NCBI RefSeq assembly: GCF_003052165.1
Contig: NZ_CP024869.1
Coordinates: 3,010,001-3,074,000 of the forward strand
Source of the DNA: Dietzia sp. JS16-p6b
GTDB lineage: Bacteria; Actinomycetota; Actinomycetes; Mycobacteriales; Mycobacteriaceae
DNA: 64,000 nt
Direction: 5' to 3'
Every line of letters begins with the position of its first letter. Position 1 is the stretch's first letter. The notes under the pieces are model-generated. The model was not told the DNA's origin and searched no databases. It saw only the letters and a program-made list of their open reading frames with translations. Of this stretch, positions 18,005 to 26,844 are shown one piece after another. Both the position numbers and the translations under genes were made by a program.

Positions 18005-21000
18005 GTGATCGCGATCCTCTCGGCCCACGCCGTGGCCACCCTGATCGCGATCCCCCTGGTGCTGAGGTTCGGTCGCCGGGCGTTCCTCGTCCTCGCCATG
18101 GTGCCCGCCGCGAGCGCGGTGTGGGTCGCCGCCAACCTGGACCGCGTCCCCACCGAGTCCGTCCGGTGGGCGCCCGAGATCCACCTCGCGCTGGACCTGC
18201 GGATGGACGCCCTGTCGGCGCTCCTGGCCCTCATCGCCCTCGGCGTGGGCGCCCTGGTCCTGGTGTACTGCACCTGGTACTTCCAGGACGACGAACCGCG
18301 CCTGCACCTGTTCGCCGCAGAGCTCGTGGCCTTCGCCGGAGTCATGTTCGGCCTCGTCGTGGCCGACAACATGATCCTCCTCTACATCTTCTGGGAGATC
18401 ACCTCCGTCCTGAGCTTCCTCCTGGTCGGCCACTACGCCGCGCGGGCCACCGCTCGTCGCGCGGCCACCCAGGCGCTGCTCGTCACCACCCTCGGCGGTC
18501 TGGCCATGCTCGTCGGGATGATCATCCTCGGCCAGTCCGCCGGGTCCTACCTGATCAGCGACGTGGTCTCCTCGCCGCCGTCCGGTCCGCTCATCCACTG
18601 GGCACTGGTGCTGGTGATCGTCGGAGCCGGCAGCAAGTCCGCGATCGCGCCCCTGCACTTCTGGCTCCCGGGCGCCATGTCGGCCCCGACGCCGGTGAGC
18701 GCCTACCTGCACTCGGCGGCCATGGTCAAGGCCGGCGTCTTCCTCGTCGCCGCCCTGACCCCCGGCCTGTCGGGCTCGTCCACCTGGCAGCTGCCGCTCA
18801 TCGTGTTGGGTCTGGTCTCGCTCCTCATGGCCGGGTGGCGGGCCCTGCGCGAGACCGACCTCAAGCTCGTGCTCGCCTTCGGCACCGTCAGTCAGCTCGG
18901 ATTCCTCCTCGTCCTGGTGGGTATCGGGTCGCGCGACACGATGCTCGCCGGGCTGACGATGCTGCTCGCCCACTCGTTGTTCAAATCGGCCCTGTTCATG
19001 TCCGTCGGCGTGATCGACAAGACCACCGGCACCCGGGAGATCCGCGACCTGTCGGGGCTGGGACATCGCCGTCCCGCACTCGCTCTCGTCTTCACCCTCG
19101 CCGCCGCCTCGATGGCCGGTCTGCCCCCCTTCCTCGGCTTCATAGGCAAGGAGGCCGCGTTCGCCACCGTCCTGTCCGAGGAGCGACTGCACGGGATGCC
19201 GTCGTTGGTCGTCACGGCGGGGCTCGTGGCGGGGTCCGTGCTCACCTTCTCCTACACCGCTCGGCTGGTCATGGGCGCGTTCCGATCCAAGCGCTCCTTC
19301 CCCGGCGGCGTCAGCCCCGCCGTCGCGGGATCCCGACCGGCGGGACCACTGTTCCTCTCGGTGCCCGCCGTCCTCGCGGTCTCCGGTCTGGTGCTGGGCC
19401 TGTGGAACGCCCCGGTCGAGGAGCTCATCGCCCGCTACGTCGACGTGGCGTTCCCGCCCGGGAGCCCGTGGCGCGGCCCCGAGGGCTACCATCTCGGGCT
19501 GTGGCACGGGGTCGGCATCCCGCTCGCGCTCACCCTGGTCGTCTACGTGCTGGGCACCCTGCTCTACGTGGCGCAGCGGACCGTGGAGAGGATGCAGTTC
19601 GAATCTCCGGCGCTCGGCAACGCCGACCGGATCTACGACGCCGTCCTGAGGTTCTTCGACACGCTCTCCCTGCGCCTGACGGCGAGCATCCAGCGCGGCT
19701 CACTCCCCCTCACCCTGGGCATCATCCTCGTGACCCTCGTGCTGTTCCCGTTCGTCTCGCTCCTCGCCGGGACGCGCGAGGGCCTGCGCATGGAGTTGTC
19801 CTCGAACCCCGTGGTGCTCATCGTCATGATCCCCATGGCGCTCGCCGCGGTAGCCGCGGCGGTGCTGCGCAACCGCCTCGCCGCGGTGATCTGCATGTCC
19901 GTCACCGGGTACGGACTCGCCGTGATCTTCGCCTTCCACGGCGCCCCGGACCTCGCGCTCACCCAGGCCCTGGTCGAGACGCTCCTGATGGTCGCGTTCG
20001 TGCTGGTGCTGCGCACGATGCCCGCCGAGGTCCCGCTCTCACACGGTTACCGCCGACTCCGGGCCTGGCTCGGGATCGGCGTCGGTCTGCTCGTGGTGAT
20101 CACCGGTGCCTACGCCATCAACGCGCGCCAGCACCCCGCCGTCTCGCTCGACTTCCCCGACATCGCCTACCGGATCGGCAACGGCGCCAACGCCGTCAAC
20201 GTCACCCTGGTGGACATCCGCGCGTGGGACACCCTCGGCGAGATCACAGTTCTCCTGGTCGCGGCCACCGGCGTGGCCAGTCTCGTGTTCCGCAACCGTC
20301 GCTACGGTTCCGGTCCGCGCCTGGCCGACGTCGACAAGACCCGCTCCGGTCGACGCGGCGTCGAGGCGGCCCGGATCGTGATCGAGGCTCCCGGCGCGAG
20401 CCCCGGCCGGTGGCTCGTCGGCGCCACCGTCCGCGACCCGCGCGCCCGCTCGTTGGTCCTCGAGGTCACCACCCGGCTCGTGTTCCCCACGATGATGGTC
20501 CTCAGCCTGTTCTTCTTCTTCGCCGGCCACAACAACCCCGGCGGCGGGTTCGCGGGTGGCCTGGTCGCGGGCCTGGCGCTGGTGTTGCGCTACCTCGCCG
20601 GCGGACGCTACGAACTCGGCGAGGCCGTCCCCGTGGACGCGGGACGGATCCTCGGGCTCGGCCTGCTCCTCGCGGCGGGCACGGCCACGGCGTCCATGTT
20701 CTTCGGCGCCCCCGCCCTGTCGAGCGCCACGTTCGAGGCCACGCTCCCGGTGTTCGGTGAGGTCAAGCTCGTCACGGCCCTGCTCTTCGACGCCGGCGTC
20801 TACCTCATCGTCGTGGGGCTGGTCCTGGACATCCTCCGCAGCCTCGGCGCCCGACTCGATCTGGACGCCGAGGATCTCGAGGAGCTGCGCGCCATCTACG
20901 TGGACGCCACCGCCTCGCCGTCCACCGCCGCCCTGCGCAATGTCCCCGGTGTGGACTCCGACGGAGCGCGGTCCGACCTCGCGGCCCACCGCGCCGCCCG

Positions 21001-21049
21001 CCGCGAGGCCGCGGAGAACCAGGGCTCCCCCACCGGAGGCACGTCATGA
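18005..21049 (+). CDS. mrpA: Na+/H+ antiporter subunit A, MrpA-MrpB fusion
   Basis: Largest subunit of the Mrp (Sha/Mnh) multisubunit cation/proton antiporter in the cytoplasmic membrane. 1014 residues from GTG 18005, which follows a GAGAGGAG site. About residues 1-650 are the NuoL-like proton-translocating core (motifs KSAIAPLHFWLPGAMSAPTPVSAYLHSA and LKLVLAFGTVSQLG, with the conserved Glu in IFWEITSVLSFLLVGHY); residues 700-800 are the MrpA C-terminal domain, and residues 810-950 a fused MrpB domain (FFFFAGHNNPGGGFAGGLVAG). No separate mrpB exists here, as expected for the fused form. First gene of a tightly overlapping operon. Confidence 0.96.
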   Translation: MIAILSAHAVATLIAIPLVLRFGRRAFLVLAMVPAASAVWVAANLDRVPTESVRWAPEIHLALDLRMDALSALLALIALGVGALVLVYCTWYFQDDEPRLHLFAAELVAFAGVMFGLVVADNMILLYIFWEITSVLSFLLVGHYAARATARRAATQALLVTTLGGLAMLVGMIILGQSAGSYLISDVVSSPPSGPLIHWALVLVIVGAGSKSAIAPLHFWLPGAMSAPTPVSAYLHSAAMVKAGVFLVAALTPGLSGSSTWQLPLIVLGLVSLLMAGWRALRETDLKLVLAFGTVSQLGFLLVLVGIGSRDTMLAGLTMLLAHSLFKSALFMSVGVIDKTTGTREIRDLSGLGHRRPALALVFTLAAASMAGLPPFLGFIGKEAAFATVLSEERLHGMPSLVVTAGLVAGSVLTFSYTARLVMGAFRSKRSFPGGVSPAVAGSRPAGPLFLSVPAVLAVSGLVLGLWNAPVEELIARYVDVAFPPGSPWRGPEGYHLGLWHGVGIPLALTLVVYVLGTLLYVAQRTVERMQFESPALGNADRIYDAVLRFFDTLSLRLTASIQRGSLPLTLGIILVTLVLFPFVSLLAGTREGLRMELSSNPVVLIVMIPMALAAVAAAVLRNRLAAVICMSVTGYGLAVIFAFHGAPDLALTQALVETLLMVAFVLVLRTMPAEVPLSHGYRRLRAWLGIGVGLLVVITGAYAINARQHPAVSLDFPDIAYRIGNGANAVNVTLVDIRAWDTLGEITVLLVAATGVASLVFRNRRYGSGPRLADVDKTRSGRRGVEAARIVIEAPGASPGRWLVGATVRDPRARSLVLEVTTRLVFPTMMVLSLFFFFAGHNNPGGGFAGGLVAGLALVLRYLAGGRYELGEAVPVDAGRILGLGLLLAAGTATASMFFGAPALSSATFEATLPVFGEVKLVTALLFDAGVYLIVVGLVLDILRSLGARLDLDAEDLEELRAIYVDATASPSTAALRNVPGVDSDGARSDLAAHRAARREAAENQGSPTGGTS

Positions 21050-21669
21050 CCGCCGATTTCGGGCTGCTCCTGCTCGCCGGATTGCTCTGTGCCGCCGGGG
21101 TCTACCTGCTGCTGGAACGGGCGATCATCAAGATCCTGTTGGGGATCATGATCTTCTCCAACGGCATCAACCTGCTCCTGCTGGCCGCGGGAGGCCCGCC
21201 CGGCAGTCCGCCCATCATGGGCCGCGGCCGGAGCCCCGACGCCGCCGACTCCGACCCCCTGTCCCACGGGATGATCCTCACCGCGATCGTCATCACGGCC
21301 GGCGTCGGAGCCTTCATCCTCGCGTTGGCCTACCGCTCCTACCAGTTCACCACCGCTGATGAGGTCGCCGACGACGCCGAGGACACCAAGATCGCCAAGC
21401 GCTCACCCACCGACGCCTGGTCCGCGCCCGACCGGGACCTGTCCGACGACCACAGCACAGGTCAACCCACCGAACTCGGGGACCACGTCGACTACGACGA
21501 CGACGACCTGACGGACGCCGAGGCGGAGGCCGAAGCGGAGGCCGAAGCGGAGGCGCGAGGTGGGGCCCGCGGGCGCGACGTGCCCGCCCGACGCCCCCGG
21601 AGGACGACGCGCCGGAGCGACGGGGACGACCGAGACCACGGAGACGACGGAAGGGAGGGCGGCCGGTGA
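21046..21669 (+). CDS. mrpC: Na+/H+ antiporter subunit C with long charged tail
   Basis: NuoK-like subunit. The start overlaps the mrpA stop in ATGA. About residues 1-110 carry three membrane helices, with LLLERAIIKILLGIMIFSNG and GMILTAIVITAGVGAFILAL typical of MrpC. The protein is 207 residues, longer than the usual 110-150: the extra C-terminal part (residues 115-207) is hydrophilic, first acidic with repeated Glu-Ala from a 12-bp DNA repeat, then strongly basic (ARRPRRTTRRS), ending DDREGGR. The tail should lie in the cytoplasm. Its role is unknown and its repetitive DNA may vary in length between strains. Confidence 0.94.
   Translation: MTADFGLLLLAGLLCAAGVYLLLERAIIKILLGIMIFSNGINLLLLAAGGPPGSPPIMGRGRSPDAADSDPLSHGMILTAIVITAGVGAFILALAYRSYQFTTADEVADDAEDTKIAKRSPTDAWSAPDRDLSDDHSTGQPTELGDHVDYDDDDLTDAEAEAEAEAEAEARGGARGRDVPARRPRRTTRRSDGDDRDHGDDGREGGR
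21519..21555 (+). repeat. GCGGAGGCCGAA tandem repeat inside mrpC
   Basis: About three units of a 12-bp repeat (GAGGCCGAAGCG), coding for alternating Glu and Ala. An in-frame microsatellite whose length can change without breaking the gene. Confidence 0.75.
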
Positions 21670-23291
21670 TCTCCCCCGACCTCTTCGGCTACCTCATCCC
21701 CTCGGTCGTCCTCATACCCCTGCTCGCCGCGGCCCTGTGTCTGGTGGTCTCCCGCCGACCCCGCGTGCAGAACATCATCACGGTCGTCACCCTCACAGTC
21801 GTGCTGGTCATCGCCGGCGTCCTGCTGGTGCTCACCGACCAACACGGCGTCCACACCGTGCAGGTGGGCGGATGGGACGCGCCCGTGGGCATCACCCTGG
21901 TGGCCGACCGGCTCAGCGCGCTCATGCTGTGTGTGTCGGCGATCGTCCTGCTCACGGTGATCATCTACGCCGTGGGCCAGGGTGTCCGCGACGGCGACGG
22001 CGACCAGCCCACCTCCATCTTCCTCCCCACCTACCTGGCGCTCGCGGCGGGACTGAACGCCGCGTTCATCGCCGGCGACCTGTTCAACCTGTTCGTCGGG
22101 TTCGAGATGCTGCTGGCCGCGTCCTACGTCCTGCTCACGCTCGGCGCCAGTCAGGAGCGCGTCCGCGCCGGGGTCTCCTACACCGTCGTGTCGATGGTGT
22201 CCTCGATGGTCTTCCTGCTCGGCATCGCACTGACCTACTCGGCCGCGGGCACACTCAACCTCGCGCAGCTCTCCGTGCGGATGACCGAGGTCCCGGAGGG
22301 GTTGCGGAACACGATCTTCGCCGTCTTCCTGGTCGCGTTCGGCATCAAGGCCGCCGTCTTCCCCCTGTCCACCTGGCTGCCCGACTCCTACCCCACCGCG
22401 CCCGCCCCCGTCACCGCGGTGTTCGCCGGACTGCTGACCAAGGTGGGTGTCTACGCGATCATCCGCTTCCACACCCTCGTGTTCCCCGGTGGGTCCATGG
22501 ACGGCGTCCTCCTGGTGGCGGGTCTGCTCACGATGGTGATCGGCATCCTCGGCGCCATCGCACAGTCAGACATCAAACGAATACTGTCGTTCACCCTCGT
22601 CAGCCACATCGGCTACATGATCTTCGGCATCGCCCTGTCGACCGGGTACGGGCTGAGTGCGGCGATCTACTACGTCGGACACCACATCATCGTCCAGACC
22701 ACACTGTTCCTGGTGGTCGGACTGATCGAGCGGCAGGCCGGGTCGTCCTCCCTGCGCCGCCTCGGCTCGCTCGCGGTGGCCAGCCCCGTCCTCGCGGTGA
22801 TGTTCCTCATCCCCGCCCTCAACCTCGGGGGCATCCCGCCCTTCTCAGGGTTCATCGGCAAGCTCGCGGTGGTCCAGGCCGGCGCCGAGGTCGGAGGTCC
22901 GCTCATGTGGGTCCTCGTCGCCGGGGCGATGGTCACCAGCCTGCTCTCGCTCTACGTGATGGTGCGCGTGTGGTCCAAGGCGTTCTGGCGTCCCCGGGCC
23001 GACGCCCCGGAGGGTGCGGTGGCCCTGGCCAAGCCGCTGGCACTGCTGCCCTCCGACGAGTACGTGGAGTTCGACGAGCGCGAGGAGGTGGGCCGGATGC
23101 CGCTGAGCATGGTCGCACCCACCATGGCCCTGATCGTGGTCTCCTTGTTGATGACAGTCTTCGCCGGCCCGTTGCTCGGGGTGACCGACCGGGCCGCCGA
23201 GAGCCTGATGGAGCGGCATGACTACCTGGACACCATCCCCCTCGACGCGACGCCCGACCGCTACGTCGGTTCCGTGACGGGGGTGCGCTGA
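21666..23291 (+). CDS. mrpD: Na+/H+ antiporter subunit D
   Basis: NuoM/NuoN-like proton channel subunit, 541 residues, GTG start overlapping the mrpC stop (GTGA). About 14 hydrophobic segments are visible. Key motifs: LFNLFVGFEMLLAASYVLL with the conserved transport Glu, FGIKAAVFPLSTWLPDSYPT with the conserved Lys, and the discontinuous-helix region SDIKRILSFTLVSHIGYM. The cytosolic loop at residues 440-480 is charged. Acts with MrpA in the membrane arm of the complex. Confidence 0.96.
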   Translation: MISPDLFGYLIPSVVLIPLLAAALCLVVSRRPRVQNIITVVTLTVVLVIAGVLLVLTDQHGVHTVQVGGWDAPVGITLVADRLSALMLCVSAIVLLTVIIYAVGQGVRDGDGDQPTSIFLPTYLALAAGLNAAFIAGDLFNLFVGFEMLLAASYVLLTLGASQERVRAGVSYTVVSMVSSMVFLLGIALTYSAAGTLNLAQLSVRMTEVPEGLRNTIFAVFLVAFGIKAAVFPLSTWLPDSYPTAPAPVTAVFAGLLTKVGVYAIIRFHTLVFPGGSMDGVLLVAGLLTMVIGILGAIAQSDIKRILSFTLVSHIGYMIFGIALSTGYGLSAAIYYVGHHIIVQTTLFLVVGLIERQAGSSSLRRLGSLAVASPVLAVMFLIPALNLGGIPPFSGFIGKLAVVQAGAEVGGPLMWVLVAGAMVTSLLSLYVMVRVWSKAFWRPRADAPEGAVALAKPLALLPSDEYVEFDEREEVGRMPLSMVAPTMALIVVSLLMTVFAGPLLGVTDRAAESLMERHDYLDTIPLDATPDRYVGSVTGVR

Positions 23292-23292
23292 C

Positions 23293-23895
23293 ATGCCCCG
23301 CAGGATCGCGGCCCGTCTCGACCCCCGGGTGGTCGGTTCCCGCCTGTTCATGATGCTCTGGCTGACGGTCGCGTGGGTCATGCTGTGGGGCCCGGTCGAG
23401 GTCGGGACCATCGTCGCCGGGGTCCTCGTGGCACTCGTGGTGATGGTCCTGCTCCCACTCCCCCGTGTGCCCGTGGAGGGCCTGGTCAGACCTCTGTCGA
23501 CGGTGTGGCTGGTGATCGTGGTGGCCTACTACCTCGTCCGTTCGTCGCTCGCCGTGGCGTGGCTGTCCGTGCGCCCCCAGGCACCGCCCCGTTCCGCCGT
23601 GCTGCGGGCACCCATGCGGCTCAGGTCGGACTTCACGCTCGCCCTGGCCGTCAACACCCTGAACCTCATGCCCGGAGGCGTCGTCGTGCGCGTCGATCCG
23701 GTGGCCCGGTACGTGTACGTCCACGTCCTGGACGCCGGCAGCCCCGAGGCGGTCGAGCGGTTCCGGCGCCAGACCGCCCACGTCGAACAGCTGTACTCTC
23801 GGGCGTTCGAACGGCCCGAGGACTGGAAACCGAGCCCGCAGCACTACTACGCCCCCTCGGAGGAGTACGGGACCGACAGCGAGGAGCACCGATGA
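23293..23895 (+). CDS. mrpE: Na+/H+ antiporter subunit E
   Basis: 200 residues, one base after the mrpD stop. The N-terminal half has two or three membrane segments (LFMMLWLTVAWVMLWGP, TIVAGVLVALVVMVLLPL, LVIVVAYYLVRSSLAVAWL). The second half has the MrpE signature TLALAVNTLNLMPGGVVVRVD followed by a cytosolic alpha/beta part. A charged 30-residue tail follows. Needed for assembly or transport of the Mrp complex in studied systems. Confidence 0.95.
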   Translation: MPRRIAARLDPRVVGSRLFMMLWLTVAWVMLWGPVEVGTIVAGVLVALVVMVLLPLPRVPVEGLVRPLSTVWLVIVVAYYLVRSSLAVAWLSVRPQAPPRSAVLRAPMRLRSDFTLALAVNTLNLMPGGVVVRVDPVARYVYVHVLDAGSPEAVERFRRQTAHVEQLYSRAFERPEDWKPSPQHYYAPSEEYGTDSEEHR

Positions 23896-24185
23896 GCCTG
23901 ACACTGCTGTTGTGGAGCGCGGCCGTGGTCGCCCTCACGCTCGCACTGTTCACCACCATGATCCGTCTGATCGGTGGCCCGGGCACCCTCGACCGACTGA
24001 TCTCGCTGGACATGCTCGCCGCGATCGCCCAGTGCGGCGTCGGGGTGTACATCGCGTGGAGCAAGGACACCACGGCGGCGGCCGCCCTCGTAGCACTCGC
24101 ACTGGTCGCCTTCCTCGGATCGGTGTCCGTGGCCCGGTTCCGCGTCAGCGACTCCGCCGGAGTTCACAAGGAGACCCTCACATGA
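23892..24185 (+). CDS. mrpF: Na+/H+ antiporter subunit F
   Basis: 97 residues with three membrane helices, the usual size. Start ATG at 23892 overlaps the mrpE stop (ATGA). Contains the family motif RLIGGPGTLDRLISLDMLA after helix 1. Structural subunit of the Mrp antiporter. Confidence 0.94.
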   Translation: MSLTLLLWSAAVVALTLALFTTMIRLIGGPGTLDRLISLDMLAAIAQCGVGVYIAWSKDTTAAAALVALALVAFLGSVSVARFRVSDSAGVHKETLT

Positions 24186-24550
24186 CCGACGACCCCAGGG
24201 AGATCGTCTCGGCACTCTTCGTCCTCGCCGGGGCGTTGCTGACCCTCGCCAGCGCCATCGGTCTGGTGCGCTTCCGCGACACCCTGAGCCGGATGCACCC
24301 TGCAGCCAAACCGCAGGTCCTGGGACTGGTGCTCGTCTTGCTGGGGGCGAGCATCCGGATCTTCCCCCACATCGACCTGGGAATGCTGCTGCTGGCCGGC
24401 ATCGTGGCCGTGTGCACCGCACCGGTGATCGCCAACCGAGTGGGCAACCTGGCGTATCACGAGAGCGTCGAGGACGGAACGATCACCCACGAAGCCCCGG
24501 TGCTGGAGAAGTTCCAGGCCAGCGAGGCCAACCGGAAGAACACATCCTGA
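24182..24550 (+). CDS. mrpG: Na+/H+ antiporter subunit G
   Basis: 122 residues, start overlapping the mrpF stop (ATGA). Three membrane helices and the MrpG signature LVRFRDTLSRMHPAAKPQVLGL. The C-terminal 30 residues are a soluble tail. Last gene of the operon, closed by the hairpin at 24583-24615. The unbroken run of 1-4 bp overlaps from mrpA to mrpG implies one transcript and coupled translation. Confidence 0.95.
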   Translation: MTDDPREIVSALFVLAGALLTLASAIGLVRFRDTLSRMHPAAKPQVLGLVLVLLGASIRIFPHIDLGMLLLAGIVAVCTAPVIANRVGNLAYHESVEDGTITHEAPVLEKFQASEANRKNTS

Positions 24551-24582
24551 CCCGCCGATCGGGTCCGGGCGCCGGGACGACT

Positions 24583-24615
24583 CGAGCCCCGCTCCCTTCA
24601 CGGGGGCGGGGCTCG
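24583..24615. terminator. Terminator of the mrp operon
   Basis: CGAGCCCCGCTCCC at 24583-24596 pairs with 24602-24615 with one mismatch, around a 5-nt loop, followed by TTCGG. It lies between converging genes and could serve both. Confidence 0.8.
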
Positions 24616-24641
24616 TTCGGTGGTACCGGGCTACCGGTCGA

Positions 24642-24956
24642 TCACGGGGCGGGCTGAGCAGGCGACACCGCGGTCCCGGTCTGGCCCTGGGTGGGCTGCT
24701 CCCCGACGGGGACCTCCACGAGGACGTCCTCCTCGATCTCGACGACCTCGACCTCCGCGCCCTCGACTTCCGCGCCCTCGACCACGTCGGCGTCCTCCGC
24801 CTCCGCGTCGGCCTCCCCCGTGTAGGTGGGCAGGGTGTAGGGGGCGTCGGGATCCGCGGGCTGCTCGTTGGGCGGGGAACACGCGGTCACGGCGAACGCG
24901 AGTGCGAATGCGGGAACCGCGACCATGAGGCGGCGGGCGGTCTGACGCGGGGCCAT
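24642..24956 (-). CDS. Small acidic lipoprotein, 104 aa
   Basis: Starts at ATG 24956 with MAPRQTARRLMVAVPAFALAFAVTAC: a basic start, hydrophobic core and lipobox at about residue 26. The mature part is about 80 residues and extremely acidic, with a Glu/Asp/Val repeat run (VVEGAEVEGAEVEVVEIEED) and a Gln/Pro-rich end. No catalytic domain. It occupies the place where, from memory, M. tuberculosis has the lipoprotein superoxide dismutase sodC beside Rv0431, but shows no Cu/Zn motif. Could be a metal- or cation-binding or spacer protein; unknown. Confidence 0.75.
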   Translation of the reverse strand: MAPRQTARRLMVAVPAFALAFAVTACSPPNEQPADPDAPYTLPTYTGEADAEAEDADVVEGAEVEGAEVEVVEIEEDVLVEVPVGEQPTQGQTGTAVSPAQPAP

Positions 24957-25045
24957 GAGGGCTCCTTCGATCTCGAAAAGCTGCAGGTCGCTGTGAGCAC
25001 GCGTCCCGACGGGCGGAGTGCGTGAACTCATCATATCCTCAGCAG

Positions 25046-25720
25046 TCAGCGGTCGAGGTCCTGGGTGACGATCACGATCACCCCGGGGGCACCCACCTCG
25101 AGATCGGCAGGGCGGGGCAGGGCGGGGATGCCCAGCTGGGCCGCGACGGCCTCGGCGGCCTGCCGCTCACCGGCGCCGGTTCCGAAGTACACGGTCGACT
25201 CGGACACCACCGGCCGGTTGGAGGGCAGGTTGGCCACCTCGCCGACGGCGAAACCGGACTCGCGAAGCGCCTCTCCGGTCCTCCCGGCGAGCCCCGTGAC
25301 GGTGCTGTTGTTGAACACCTGCACGGGTACCGCGGTCACGGCCGGAACGCCGGGCTGGCCGGCCGGGGGCTGCTCGGCGGCCTGACCGGGTTGGCCGGGT
25401 TGGCCGGCCACCGCCTGGCCGTCGGGATCGACCTGCGGGTCGGCGGGAGCGTCCCCGGGCTGGGCGGGCGCGGCGGGCGGTTCGGCCTGCTCGACCTGGG
25501 CACTGTCCTGGTCGGTGGCGGTCGGGGTCTCGTCGTCGCCCCCGAACAGCTGGACGAGCCCGATGCCTATCGCCAGGACCACCGCGGCCAGGAGGACCAT
25601 CGCGATGGCCCGGTACGGAGGTCCGGTCGGCTCATCCTGGTCGGGGCCGGCCCCGGCGCCGCCGGCGGGCGCGCCCGGACCGTAGGGGTCGTACTGCGAG
25701 GTTTCGGGCTGGGAGCTCAC
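25046..25720 (-). CDS. Membrane-anchored LytR C-terminal domain protein (Rv0431-like)
   Basis: 224 residues: a cytosolic Pro/Gly-rich N-terminus (about 1-45), one membrane helix (AIAMVLLAAVVLAIGIGLVQLF), a Gln/Pro/Ala-rich linker (75-125), and a LytR_C domain (about 130-224: VQVFNNSTVTGLAGRTGEALRESGFAVGEV ... STVYFGTGAGERQAAEAVA). LytR_C domains occur with LCP cell-wall ligases; alone on a membrane anchor the role is unclear, but the mycobacterial homologue has been linked to membrane vesicle production. It is 15 bp downstream of the DUF3263 gene, so co-transcribed. Confidence 0.88.
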   Translation of the reverse strand: MSSQPETSQYDPYGPGAPAGGAGAGPDQDEPTGPPYRAIAMVLLAAVVLAIGIGLVQLFGGDDETPTATDQDSAQVEQAEPPAAPAQPGDAPADPQVDPDGQAVAGQPGQPGQAAEQPPAGQPGVPAVTAVPVQVFNNSTVTGLAGRTGEALRESGFAVGEVANLPSNRPVVSESTVYFGTGAGERQAAEAVAAQLGIPALPRPADLEVGAPGVIVIVTQDLDR

Positions 25721-25735
25721 GCCGGTGAGTGTAGG

Positions 25736-26071
25736 TCAGTCGAGCCGCATTCCCAGGTTGCGCGCCGCGCGTGCCTTCTGACGGCTGCTGCGCATGCGAC
25801 GAAGCCGCTTGACGAGCAGCGGGTCAGCGGCCAGCGCCTCGGGGCGGTCGATGAGGCCGTTGAGGATCTGGAAGTAGCGGGTCCCGGACATGTCGAACTT
25901 CTGCCGGATCGCCTCCTCCTTGGAGCCGGCGAACTTCCACCACTGACGCTCGAACTCGAGCATGGCCCGGTCCCTGTCGGACAGCACGGGGTCGGCGGCG
26001 TGCAGCTCGTCCGCGGGCGGCGAACCGCCCTCGACCCGCGGTCGGCGTGCCGCGGTTGCTGATCGACCCAT
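25736..26071 (-). CDS. DUF3263 protein (Rv0430-like)
   Basis: 111 residues. Conserved core LSDRDRAMLEFERQWWKFAGSKEEAIRQKFDMSGTRYFQIL is a helical segment typical of DUF3263 and looks like a small DNA-binding fold (helix-turn-helix around EEAIRQKFDMSGTRYFQ). The C-terminus is strongly basic (RRMRSSRQKARAARNLGM), fitting nucleic-acid binding. ATG 26071 follows AGGAGG. Same neighbours (def, Rv0431-like) as in mycobacteria. Regulatory function is inferred. Confidence 0.88.
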   Translation of the reverse strand: MGRSATAARRPRVEGGSPPADELHAADPVLSDRDRAMLEFERQWWKFAGSKEEAIRQKFDMSGTRYFQILNGLIDRPEALAADPLLVKRLRRMRSSRQKARAARNLGMRLD

Positions 26072-26169
26072 TCGCTCGCCTCCTGTGCCCGGATCACACC
26101 GTTGTGATTCCCCCGTAGTGAACCACACGGATCCGACACCCTGCCAGGTGCGCACTAGGATCTCCTGCC

Positions 26170-26844
26170 ATGGCCGTCCTGCCCATCGTCATCCTCGGCG
26201 ATCCCGCCCTCCACACCCCCACCGAGCCCGTCACGGAGTCCCCGGAGGAGATCCGCGACCTCGTCCGCGACCTCTACGACACGATGGACGCCGCCAACGG
26301 AGTGGGTCTGGCCGCCAACCAGGTGGGGGTGCGCAAGCGGGTGTTCGTCTACGACTGCCCCGATCTGGACACCGAGGACGGCGAGGGCGTCTCCCGCGAG
26401 GACGTCGAGGCCCGCGGCGGCTGGCTCAACCGCCGCGGCTGCATCGTCAACCCGGTGCTGGAGACCTCCGAGATCCCGGAGACCATGCCGGACCCGGAGG
26501 AGGATCTCGAAGGATGCCTCTCCGTCCCCGGTGTGAACTTCCCGCGCGGGCGCGCCTGGTGGGCCCGGGTCACCGGAACCGACGAGAACGGCGAGCCGGT
26601 CTCCGTGGAGGGCTATGGCCTGTTCGCGCGGTGCCTGCAGCACGAGGTCGGTCACCTGGACGGGTACCTCTACACCGACCATCTGATCGGCCGTCACCGC
26701 AAGGCCGCCAAACGCCACATCCGCGACGCAGGCTGGGGCGTGCCCGGGTTGAGCTGGGACCCAACCACCGATCCCGACCCGTTCGCCGACGAGGACGACG
26801 GTGACGAGTGGGACGACGACGAGGCCACCGACCCCCGTGGCTGA
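26170..26844 (+). CDS. def: Peptide deformylase
   Basis: Removes the N-formyl group from new proteins; Fe2+/Zn2+ enzyme at the ribosome exit. 224 residues. The three PDF motifs are present: [11 protein letters not shown] (G-x-G-x-A-A-x-Q), EGCLSVPGV with the metal Cys, and [10 protein letters not shown] with two metal His and the catalytic Glu. An insert of about 25 residues (about 65-90) resembles mycobacterial Def, and a 40-residue acidic tail ([15 protein letters not shown]) extends the C-terminus. The last 8 bp overlap the next gene, indicating coupling. Confidence 0.96.
   Translation: MAVLPIVILGDPALHTPTEPVTESPEEIRDLVRDLYDTMDAANGVGLAANQVGVRKRVFVYDCPDLDTEDGEGVSREDVEARGGWLNRRGCIVNPVLETSEIPETMPDPEEDLEGCLSVPGVNFPRGRAWWARVTGTDENGEPVSVEGYGLFARCLQHEVGHLDGYLYTDHLIGRHRKAAKRHIRDAGWGVPGLSWDPTTDPDPFADEDDGDEWDDDEATDPRG

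Noticed and set aside
24642..24956. Annotation as sodC from synteny
   Set aside because: None of the Cu/Zn superoxide dismutase His motifs are present; only the lipobox is shared.
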